NCBI GenBank assembly: GCA_001598975.1
Contig: BBXU01000927.1
Span: forward strand, 1-19,165
Direction: 5' to 3'
Source of the DNA: Parachlorella kessleri
Lineage: Eukaryota; Chlorophyta; Trebouxiophyceae; Chlorellales; Chlorellaceae
DNA: 19,165 nucleotides
Below are positions 10,792 through 19,165 of this stretch, one piece after another (positions within the stretch are counted from its first letter, which is position 1; every line of letters begins with the position of its first letter). A program made the position numbers and the translations under genes. The notes beneath the pieces were generated by a model. That model did not search any database, had not been told where the DNA came from, and was given only the letters and a program-made list of their open reading frames with translations.

Positions 10792-11820
10792 GGTGCCCCT
10801 GGGGAGCGTGCATTGTGTAAGGGATGACGTGATGGAGGCCGCCCTGCTCACACATCGATGAGTTTGGGCAGGGCGTGCACTGCCTGCCCACCATCGGATA
10901 TGTATTCTAGAGCAGCCAAGGTGTGTGGACATCGGTCCAAGGGTGTACTGCCAATCTTCATATAACCCCCCCTGTCCCGCTGCGTCCTGCCTTTTACAAA
11001 CGAAATTGAACATGTTGTTGTCTCGTACACCGCCAGGTGATTTTCCTCCTGTGTCTAGTGTCATAGCCACGCGGGTTGCTGTCTGCCCCAAGGCATTTGG
11101 TGATTACTTTTTCAGCTGCAGCTTGGCAGCATGTTTTGTATATAGTTCCGGAACCCTTGCAATATTGTGGTAGAGCGGCTTGGCAGGGGAAGTGACTATG
11201 GGGCTGTCATGTTTTATCCACCGAATGTGCACCCGACTTCATCCTGGCTGCCCTAGGGTCTGCTCTGCTCCAGTCGACCACTTAGCAACTTCTTTTCTCT
11301 GTTCAAGCTGTGGCTTGCACTGACCGCACTGTTGCGGCCTCGTCCATCCATGGCTAACCACCTCTCGGCTGGAGCTTTTTCATAATGCATGTATGGTTTT
11401 CATAGCAAATAACTGATGACAACAGCCGGCTGCTGTTTCTGATTGCCTCCTGTGACCCATTCGTGCGGTTTGATGCAAGGTTTCTACATCTGTCCACAGC
11501 CTCGGAGTCAACGTAGAGAGGCCACCCACAACTCTTTGAAGAGGACCCTGTGTTCCCATTTCCTGCCACCCACTAGCAAACAACTTGCCACGCTGCGTAG
11601 CATGCATGCACATGCCTACAAATACCAACAGGAGAAGGCATGCCGTCCCATCCATCAAGCTCTCCCAGTCAGCGGCCCTGCCTTAAAACACACGACATCC
11701 CATGCATTATCACCGCAGCATGTAAACATGATATCGGTTGTACGTCCGAGATCCAGACACCCCAGCCCCATTGCAAGACCTGGCCACGCGCCCCAAAGCC
11801 ACAGGGCAGCCGCAGCAGCC
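10792..11820. other. Convergent intergenic region
   Basis: This 1.03-kb stretch lies between the stops of the root-cap-like gene (plus) and the NOL8-like gene (minus) and should hold both 3' UTRs. The only signal placed with confidence is TGTAA at 10816-10820. Open frames in it lack recognisable content. No minus-strand TGTAA was seen close to the NOL8-like stop. Confidence 0.5.
10816..10820 (+). terminator. Putative poly(A) signal TGTAA for the root-cap-like gene
   Basis: TGTAA is the characteristic polyadenylation signal of chlorophyte nuclear genes. This copy lies 24 bases after the predicted stop codon of the root-cap-like gene and in the same orientation. A five-base word also occurs by chance, so the call rests on position. 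Confidence 0.45.
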
Positions 11821-14305
11821 CTACTTGCGCCTGCTCTTCTTGGCCACCGGCCGGCTCAGGTGCCGCACAGCCTGCCGATGCTTGCCGCGGTAGTCTTGCA
11901 CCCAGGCCTCCCTGTTCACCCGGAAGGCCGCCTCCACCTGCTCCAGCCGCTCCTGGCGGCACCACCGCGCGCCGGAGGGCAGCAACGTGCCGAGCCAGGC
12001 TGGAGCCTGCTGCGCTGGGCTGCCTGCTGTGCCGTCTGCCGCTGCAGGGGCTTGCTGGTGACCTGCCTCGCTGTTCACCCGCTGCTCACTGTTGCCAGAT
12101 GGTCCCCCAGCACCTGTAGCAGGCTGCTGCTGCCTTGCCTGCTGCTGCAAGCCCTGCCCTCTGCTTGCTGTGGCTACAACGTGCACTGGCTTGCCGCCGG
12201 CCAGGGCTGCATCACTGGGTGCCTCGTCCTCGCTCGCGCCGCTGCTTGCTTCGCTGTCACTACCACCGCTGCTGGCGCTCATGCTGCTGCCACCACCGCT
12301 GCTGCGGGCACTGCTGCTGCTGGGCTCAGTCCCTTCATCTGAGGAATCGCCAGCCCCGTCAAGCTGCGGCACACCCCTCTTGCTCCTGTCCGCAACCTGC
12401 CACCCGCCGCCGCTATCCTCCGAGTCACTGCCAAATCGGGAGAGGTCCACTGTGGTATGCCCTCTAGAGGCCTGCTGGCGCTCCTGCCCCGCCAAGAACT
12501 CTACCACCCCTCGCTTGCTGCCTACTGCTGCAGGCTCGTGGGCAGGTTCCGGCCCAGCTGCTGTGGAGGCTTGCTGCATGGTCGTGGGGTTGGACCCTAC
12601 TGCAGGCCTTGGCCTCTTGACTGCTTGCTGCTGCGGGAGTTCTGCAAGTGTCGTGCGCCCTGCACGCTGCGCTGGCTCGCCTCTGCTCGTGCCCTTTCCA
12701 GCAGACTGCTGGTGCAGCTGCACAGCCCGCTGCTGCTGCCCTGCCTGCTGTGGCTGCTGCTGCCCCCGCCGCAGCTGCTGTTGTCCCTGCTGCTGGGCAT
12801 GCTGCGCTTGCAGCTGGCGCTGGGGCCCTTGCCCCCGCCGCTGCTGCTGTCTTAGCCCGGCCTGAGCACCAGCAATAGGGTGCACTATAGCTGCGGCCGG
12901 AAGCGAGCTTCCGGTCAGCTTGCCAGCCGGCTCCTCCCCTTCACTGTCACTGGCGAAGCGACTGAGGTCAATGCCTGCGGCCACGCCAGCCTGGCCAGCT
13001 CCCTGCCCATGTGCCTCCCCTAATGTGAAATCTACCACCTTCATCTTGCGCTGCTCAATTGGCCCTGGCTGGCTACCAAGCGCAGCAGGCACAGCACCGG
13101 CACGGTCAACCACTGCAGGCTGCTTATTCTTCTTCGTATGCTGGCCATGCTGCTGCGGTCGCTCCAGGACGGGTCGTGACGGGCCAGCCCCATCCCACCC
13201 GTCGCTGACTTTCGGGGAGTTGCGCAATGGGATGGCAGCACCTGCACCCGTCAACACGGCCATTCCTGAGCAGCACCACTGCCTGATCTTCTGAATGTAC
13301 GGTAGCCCAACCAAACAGAGAGGCCACTGAGGAGCAGTAAGGCGCGGCGGAGGCATAACACGAATTGGGGATACCAGTTAAAACCTTAGAATGGCAGTAG
13401 CGCTGTAGTACCAGCAGTGGGCAGCAGGATAAGGGCATTGCAAGTGTCACCAAGCTGTCATCAACTCGGAATCTCCATGCGCTACGCAGTGTGCCGATGG
13501 CGCACCTCCTCCGCCCCTCCCTGTGACTTCGGCGGCGCGCTCTTCATCCCCCGCCTCATCATCTGAGGTCCTTGGGGACCGGGCAGCCAACCGACCTGCC
13601 ACCTCCCTGAGCCGCTGCTCAAAAACATAGCGCGCCCCCCGAGGTGTCAACAGCGGCTCCCAGCTGCCGGCCATGCTGGTACTCCTTGGCGGCGTTGGCG
13701 GGAAGCTTGTGACCCTGTGTCCAGTGCCCAGCGGCACCGGCAGCGTGGCGGCCAGCTTGGAGGGGTGCCTCAGCCGCAGGGTAGCGCCTGGTTCCAGGGG
13801 GGGGAGGGTGCGGCGCAGTTCCTGCTCCAGCTCCTGCAGCAAGGCATGTGACAAGAGGGTCGCCCTTGGGGCTTCTTTGTGTGAAGTGCGACAATGCAGC
13901 ACAACTTGACGAAGGAATACCAGTAGTGCTCCCGGAGAAGGCCAGCAAGAGACACAGGGTTTACAGGCCAGCCACTGCACTAGGCACCTGGCGTGCCAAG
14001 TCGTCCTCCTGCTCCAGCTGCAGCCGCTGCATATAGTTTGGCTTAGCCACCTGACACCTCAGGGCGTGCCCACGCCACTTGCTGCCGTTATAAGCTGCCA
14101 TGCATTTGCGGAGGGCTGCATCATCAACAGGCTCTAAGTCCACATACCCTATTCCCCTGTAAAAGCTTCCATCTTCAGTTAGGGAATCGTACTCTTTGGG
14201 ACCGACAATGTGGCTACCAGCAACCACGCCAAAGGAGGCAAAGCGCTGTTCAAGCTGCTCACATGTCGTGCCGGGGGGGATGCCCCCAATGAATAGACGC
14301 ACCAT
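11821..14305 (-). CDS. NOL8-like nucleolar RRM protein, three exons
   Basis: Exons in coding order: 14305-13988, 13833-13506, 13241-11821; 688 aa, GT-AG introns in phases 0 and 1. The N-terminus is a single RRM (residues 1-87): RNP2 LFIGGI (4-9), RNP1 RGIGYVDL (50-57), then KCMAAYNGSKWRGHALRCQVAKPNY. The RRM at the very N-terminus, this KCM...N.(T/S)KW(K/R)G...L.(V/L)AK ending and the following Gln/Glu-rich helix match NOL8, which in animals acts in nucleolar pre-rRNA processing. Exon 3 encodes a long disordered region: a Gln-rich block (coding 12700-12870), a Ser/Asp/Glu-rich block (12200-12450) and a basic C-terminus ending KKSRRK, a likely nuclear or nucleolar signal. Two copies of a VV(D/E)F...DLSRF(A/G)SDSE module occur. 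The exact intron 2 borders are less certain than intron 1. Another single-RRM nucleolar protein is the main alternative. Confidence 0.8.
12690..12870. repeat. CTG/CAG-rich low-complexity coding segment
   Basis: The plus strand is dominated by CTG, CTGC and TGCTG words; the minus strand is read as a Gln-rich stretch with Arg and Gly in the NOL8-like protein. No single unit is perfectly reiterated, so it is cryptically repetitive rather than a clean microsatellite. Similar CTG-rich sequence continues in patches to about 12110. Confidence 0.65.
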
Positions 14306-14507
14306 ACTTATCTGCCACTTATATACGACTCACTCCCATCTAGAAAGGCTCTGCATGAAGGCTCTGTACTTAGGGAGAATGGCAATAGTCATGGGTTTGT
14401 CAGAATGGAAGAGAGCAAGCATGCATATTGGTGCCTGCAGTTCTCAGGCAATTAATCCAAAGTCAATAACTTGCCGGCCGTCGAAGTTGTAACGCTGCAC
14501 AGTTGCA
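14306..14507. promoter_or_regulatory. Divergent promoter region between NOL8-like and CIAO1
   Basis: Only 202 bases separate the two divergent start codons, so both 5' UTRs and core promoters must fit here unless transcription starts inside the opposite gene. TATATA at 14320-14325 is the one TATA-like word. On the minus strand it is within about 20 bases of the NOL8-like ATG, too near to act as its TATA box; on the plus strand it could serve CIAO1 with a 5' UTR of roughly 150 bases. Confidence 0.45.
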
Positions 14508-16803
14508 ATGCTGCTGGCAGAACTCCAGACACTAGAAGGGCATGTTGACCGGGTTTGGCACGTGGCATGGTCTCCTGATGGTCAGTAGCAAACGTATACC
14601 ACCTGCAGTGCCGGAGAAGAGGTAACAGACATGCCACTCCCAGGTTGCAGGAGCAACTTCGTCCTTGGTAACTCGCAGGTGGCATGCTGGCCAGCTGTAG
14701 CGGGGATAAGACAGTTCGCATATGGACAAGCGCACCTGGGGCCAGCCAGTGGCGCTGCAGTGCGATCCTTGAAGACACCCACAGCCGCACCATCCGATCC
14801 TGCTGTTGGTCGCCCTCAGGGCGCCACCTGGCCACCGCTAGCTTTGATAAAACAACTGCCATCTGGCAGGTCCAGGTGAGGCATCTTGCCGTCCCACCAC
14901 CTAGGGTGCTTGGGCCTGCTTGGGTCCTACGTGGGTGGGGCTAGGCACGGTTGCAAGGTGGCCCCGCTGCCCAGGGCAAGGCCAGCAGCTGCACTCGTTG
15001 CCCCCTTGCTTGCTATGTGCCTTGCCTGGGCCCCTGTGATGTCTGACCTGCTGCTGACAAGCCAGCCTGCCTGCTGCTGGTATGGCCACCCTGCCGGAGG
15101 TGGCTTTACTGGTGAGTATGCCCACCGCAACGGCCCTCGTGCACCTACTAGCTGTGGTGCGCACCTCTGGACTCACTGATGCTTGCCTCCTACCTTGGCC
15201 CCGCAGGGCGGCATCTGGGAGAACATTGCCATGCTGGAGGGCCATGAGAGCGAGGTGAAGGGTGTGGCCTGGAGCCCCAGCGGCTCGGTGATAGCAACTT
15301 GCAGCAGAGACAAGACGGTGTGGTTCTGGGAGGCCTTACCAGGCAATGAGTACGAGGTGCTGGATGTTAAACATGGTCACTCGCAGGTGGGGGCGGCGAT
15401 CATGCAAGCATGTCTAGGTCTGGTGGCTGGCCGGCTGGCGCACAGGACTGCGCGCTGCTTGCTATGGCTGAACAGTGCAACGATCGAAGTTGAGCAGCCC
15501 AATGGTTGAAACAGACAGCTTGTTAGCTGCAATGGACGGTGACAGATCACTTGGTGGCAGGCGAGGGCACCACCTGGGCGCCATGGAGCCCAGGTTGCAT
15601 AGCTGGAGGTTGGTCCTTGCCTTCCTGACAGCAGAGAGGGTCTTGCGGGCTGTTGTTTGCTTGCCTTGCCCGGCAAGCCTGTAAGCCAGTCAGGTAGCAG
15701 CTTCCCAGCGGCCTGAAGTGTTGGGGTTGACTGCGATCTAGCTAACGAAGGAAAGGTCCCTGTCCCCTCCCGTTGCCAGGTTAGCTATCCACCATTGGGG
15801 TTGACAGTAACCAGCCTTGCCATTGTGCTGGGCAAGAGGGACAGGAGCAATGGCTGCTTTGCAGGACGTCAAACGAGTGGCTTGGCACCCATCAGGCGAG
15901 ATCCTCGTGTCCGCTAGCTATGACGATACCATCAAGCTGTGGGTCGACAACGATGACGAGTGGATATGTGCACAGACGTTGTCAGGTGAGATGGCACCCT
16001 GCAGCCCTTGGCTGCTGGCACAGCAGCGAGGTAACCATATAATAGCGTCAGTGGAACCAGGCGTTGAGGCATGTGCCATTGATCTGTGTACAGAAGGCCG
16101 CATGTGCCCGTCCTAGAGATCAGCAGTTGTGGTTGCTGGTGCAGGGCCAGGAGTCGGGCATGACTCCACAGTGTGGGACATGGCATTTGATGCTGAGGGG
16201 CGGCGCATGGTATCATGCAGCGATGATGCAACCCTGAAGGTCTGGGAGTGCTCAAAGGAAGCAGGTAACTCCTGGCTTGAGGGATGCAAGTGGTGGCAGC
16301 GTAACTATATGGGCACGTGCTCTTCAACTTCCTGTATACTCACTCTGCTGTGGAGGCAATCAAGCGGCACGCGAAGGGTTGTGCTCTGAGGCCTGAGGCT
16401 GCACTTATGCAGGTCATAGCTAGGCAGGGCATCCGTCTGCCCAACACGCTAGGGTTGGGCTGTTGCCTGTTCAGGTGAACCCAGGTGGAGACTTTTATCG
16501 ACGTTGTCCGGCTACCACGACCGCACCATCTTCTCCGTGGATTGGTCTAGAGATGGCTTGATTGCGACAGGCTGTGCAGACAATGGCATCAGGGTGTTTA
16601 GCGAGGCTGATACCAGGGAGGCGCAAGGGGTGCGGGAGTTGTTCTTAAAGCGGCCCTCCTTCAGCCTGGTCTGCAGACGGGAAGATGCACACTCCACAGA
16701 CGTCAACTGCGTGCGATGGCACCCTACAGAACTAGGCGTGTTGGCTTCTGCTGGTGACGACTGCACCATTAAGCTGTGGCGCTACTCTGCTACCCAGTTG
16801 TGA
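14508..16803 (+). CDS. CIAO1: CIAO1/CIA1, WD40 subunit of the cytosolic Fe-S protein assembly targeting complex
   Basis: Exons: 14508-14580, 14679-14875, 15207-15386, 15865-15985, 16145-16264, 16475-16803; 339 aa, the same length as human CIAO1. Family knowledge: CIAO1 is a seven-bladed propeller that, with CIAO2B (AE7 in plants) and MMS19, hands [4Fe-4S] clusters to cytosolic and nuclear apoproteins. Seen: seven WD blades ending VRIW, TAIW, VWFW, IKLW, LKVW, IRVF and IKLW (residues about 9-332). Diagnostic CIAO1 segments are [55 protein letters not shown] and [12 protein letters not shown]. Phases of all five GT-AG introns fit. The start is the first Met ahead of blade 1. Odd: PGVG replaces the tight turn before GHDSTVW in blade 5, right at the intron 4 acceptor. 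It is read divergently from the NOL8-like gene. Confidence 0.93.
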
Positions 16804-17139
16804 CGGACGGTGTACATGTGGAAACCAGGCACTTGCGTTGACTTTGATATCTGCTAACAACTGACGCACTGCTCGTCTCAAAGTACTGACTCACCCTTGC
16901 AACTACTTCCTTGCTGTTGTCTTTAAGCTTTGTGCCCCTGATGGACATTGCATTGTCTGGATCTGATGCAACCAAACCTCGGCTTGCAATCCTTGCCAAT
17001 TGGGACATGGCTGCTGTGTGCAAGGAAGTCATGGATACAGCTGTCACATGACAAATAGGATGGAGGGTTTACTTGCGGTCCTGAAGTGTTGGAAGACATG
17101 ACGCCCACACATTAAGGCAGCAGGAAAGCGCCGCACAAC
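16804..17139. other. Intergenic region between CIAO1 and MSH4
   Basis: These 336 bases must contain the CIAO1 3' UTR and the MSH4 promoter and 5' UTR. No TGTAA was found after the CIAO1 stop. A 36-codon ATG-to-TGA frame at 16941-17051 lies upstream of the MSH4 start and could be an upstream ORF if the transcript begins before it. There is no other recognisable signal. Confidence 0.45.
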
Positions 17140-19165
17140 ATGGCGCACAGCCAAGGGCAGCTCCAAGCCATGCTGGCCGAGCCCTCTGAGGCAGTTGGAA
17201 CCGAGCAAGGAGGTTTTGTGGTAGCCCTAATAGAGAACAGGGCCAAAGAGGCAAGCAGTGCTGGGGTTCTGGAGGCATTCTGTTGTGTTGTTTGGCTGCC
17301 TGGGAACGGGCCGAGAAAGCCCCTGGAATCTCCTCGTTGGCTTGCAGGTGGGGCTGGCAGCCCTGGAGGTGGAAAGCATGACTCTAAGCTTGCTGCAGTA
17401 TGCTGAGTTCAGCAGGAGCTACACCAACACACTGTGAGTGGGCTATCTGTCCCATGCTGCACTTCGCCGCTGCCATCAGTTTTTTGTCCTGGATAGACAG
17501 GGAACCCAAAGCTAGCATGCTGCAGGACCTTGCTGGAAGTGTACAAGCCGTCTACATTGCTGGTTGTTGCAACTGCGGAACTTGGTGTGTATCAAGCGCT
17601 GCAAGGGCTGGAGCAGACGCCGCTGCCGCGCAGTCTCTTTGATGACAGCAAGGTGGCAGATCAGAAAGTGTCAATGCCCTGGCAGTGGCTTGCTTAGATA
17701 TCCTTGGATATCCTTGCTTGATTATTGATGTCATACTAGCCATGATTTGTTTGCAAGCACAGCTGCATGCGTTGCCATGACGAGTTGTCTAATGTGCAGG
17801 GCCTCCTCCTGCTGTCCGCTTGCGCAGCAGCAGAAAGCCGGACAGAGCTTGACAACTCAGCCCTCCACAGCAGCCTATACCTGTCGTTCGGGGCGGCAGG
17901 CGCACTGCTGAGGTAGCCTGCATGATTATTGCAGCCATTGTATGGGTGGATTTACAAGTATGCATAAGAAACTGGCGGCAGTGCATTCCACCTACTCCTT
18001 GACCCTGAGCTCTGATGTTGCCATGCGGCACTGGCAGGTACCTGAAGCAGGAGCGGAATCTAGCCCTGGTAGCTGGCGGCGTGAATGTGCAATTTGTCAG
18101 CAGCCAGAACCACATGCACGTCGATCAGGCCACCATGCAAGCCCTGGAGCTCACTCAGCCTCTCAAGGCAGGCTATACATCAAAGAAGAAGAGCAGCACT
18201 AGCCTGTTTGGGTGCGCCAAACAGCAGACGCTGTCTCGCACAAATTTGTAGAGTGCAGCTGGCACTGAATCTTGCAGCACCTTGCCCTGACTAGCAGGCT
18301 CTGAACCCTTCGCACTGCAGGCTTTGGGGTAGGACCGGGGACCGGGAAGATGCCTGGACTCTCTTACGTGTATTATTTTGTTGAGCTGCAGGCTGCTGGA
18401 TAAGACCAAAACTAGGGCCGGTGCCAGGCTGCTGCGTGCCAATCTGCTGCAGCCGCTGCGCGACATTGGCACTCTCAACCTGCGCTACGACTGCATAGAG
18501 GAGCTGCTGGCCCAAGATGAGCTGCTCCACAGCATAGGCGCCTGTCTGGCACAGCTGCCGCATGACCTTGACAGGCAAGCCGCATTTGCCAAGCCATTTC
18601 TTGCCTAAGCAAACCAATCTGCCTGCAAGGACCTTTGGCTTGTCCCTGGGAAGCTTTACATGGCATCTCGCTGACTCGGCTGTGAAATGTCCGCTCCTAA
18701 TCATGCTCACAGGGTTTGCAGCAGCCTCACCCTCAAGCCAGCAAAGAGCGAGAGCAGCACCTTGCGCCGGATCGCTTCGATGATCAGCAGCTGTATCTTG
18801 CTCAGAGAACTGCTGCAGGTAATGCCAGCTGGGTTCTGGACATGGACATGCCATCTGCCCTGCCAGTGCTATCTCATTGTGACCAGGGCCCCTTGCGTGT
18901 GAACTTAACACCCTGCCATTGAGCATTATACCACTCTGTGATTTTAGCAATCGTCCAAGTCAGCCATGCAACTGGCAACAAACAAGCTCTATATCTGGTG
19001 CTGCAGGTGCTGCCCGCTCTTGCAGATGTGCTCACGCAAGCGCAGTGTCAGCTGCTCAGGGCAGTGGGGTCCACCTGCAGCTACTCCTCCTTCGCAGACT
19101 TGCTGCAGCTACTGGATGAGGTTCTTGAGCAGGATGTGCAGTCGGCCAAAAACGCCTTCCTCAAC
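17140..19165 (+). CDS. MSH4: MSH4, meiosis-specific MutS homologue (5' part; runs off the window)
   Basis: Exons: 17140-17250, 17348-17433, 17526-17652, 17800-17912, 18038-18211, 18392-18574, 18713-18818, 19007 to the window end; 353 aa so far, phases all consistent. Family knowledge: MSH4 pairs with MSH5 as a clamp that stabilises recombination intermediates and promotes class I crossovers; it has no mismatch-repair role. Seen: FVVALIENRAKEVGLAALEV (residues 26-45), which closely resembles the plant MSH4 start; then TLLEVYKPSTLLVV, the connector domain, and the MutS core segments SLFGLLDKTKTRAGARLLRA and DCIEELLAQDELL. As in plants, the N-terminal mismatch-recognition domain is missing and the protein begins directly at the connector. 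The Walker ATPase lies outside the window. Introns 1 and 6 are GC-AG. The start is the first in-frame Met, about 25 residues before conserved sequence. Confidence 0.93.
17251..17347 (+). other. GC-AG intron 1 of MSH4
   Basis: The donor is GAG|GCAAGC and the acceptor TTGCAG, in phase 0. It splits the conserved MSH4 motif IENRAKE|VG, so both edges are fixed by protein conservation. The nearest GT (17258) would be out of phase with exon 2. Confidence 0.88.
17697..17716. repeat. 10-base tandem duplication in MSH4 intron 3
   Basis: GATATCCTTG occurs twice, head to tail and without a mismatch, at 17697-17706 and 17707-17716, inside intron 3 (17653-17799). No function is evident. Confidence 0.8.
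18575..18712 (+). other. GC-AG intron 6 of MSH4
   Basis: The donor is CAG|GCAAGC after LPHDLD and the acceptor CTCACAG before GTTTGCAGC, in phase 2. It joins LPHDLDR to VCSSLTLKPAK, matching the plant FPKETDR-V...F.PKK order. Reading on through the donor reaches a stop at 18608. Confidence 0.85.

Noticed and set aside
11443..12342. 299-codon plus-strand open frame
   Set aside because: It is antisense to the NOL8-like exon, with Leu/Cys/Pro/Ala-biased content and no recognisable domain; explained by CTG bias.
14318..14326. GTATATAAG on the minus strand as a TATA box for the NOL8-like gene
   Set aside because: It ends about a dozen bases before the ATG, so a start 25-30 bases downstream would fall inside the coding sequence.
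14323..14334. A 12-base match to the phage T7 promoter core (ATACGACTCACT) between NOL8-like and CIAO1
   Set aside because: The initiation part of the promoter is missing and the flanks look native. It is most likely coincidence; vector contamination inside a divergent promoter is improbable, though raw reads could confirm this.

Overview
The window looks like nuclear DNA of a green alga (Chlorophyta). Genes are densely packed and broken by many short spliceosomal introns of about 90-625 bp. The proteins are of plant/algal type, there is a TGTAA motif downstream of one stop codon (the usual chlorophyte poly(A) signal), and coding sequence is alanine-, glutamine- and CTG/CAG-rich. Class and species cannot be fixed from this window. 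All gene models below were assembled by eye from splice sites, intron phase and protein-family resemblance, so exon borders are predictions.

Layout. (1) 389-4068, minus strand: a six-exon aldo/keto reductase (454 aa) with an intact catalytic tetrad, an N-terminal extension and a low-complexity C-terminal tail. (2) 4069-5641: a 1.6-kb divergent intergenic region with no supported gene. (3) 5642-10791, plus strand: a 14-exon gene for a 424-aa secreted protein that resembles the land-plant root-cap/LEA-related family. (4) 10792-11820: a convergent intergenic region. (5) 11821-14305, minus strand: a three-exon, 688-aa RRM protein resembling the nucleolar protein NOL8. (6) 14306-14507: a compact divergent promoter region. 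(7) 14508-16803, plus strand: a six-exon, 339-aa WD40 protein, the CIAO1/CIA1 subunit of the cytosolic Fe-S targeting complex. (8) 17140 to the window end, plus strand: the first eight exons (353 aa) of the meiotic MutS homologue MSH4, cut off before its ATPase domain.

These are mostly unrelated nuclear genes; no operon-like system is visible. NOL8-like and CIAO1 are head to head and may share a promoter, and CIAO1 and MSH4 are in tandem 336 bp apart. The most unusual signal is splicing. Four of the 32 modelled introns are GC-AG rather than GT-AG, and all four have an AG|GCAAG(C/T) donor. One of them lies inside a conserved MSH4 motif, which makes it hard to dispute. Other points of interest are the root-cap-like protein in an alga and a duplicated acidic motif in the NOL8-like protein. 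I saw no tRNA, rRNA, CRISPR array or convincing transposon.
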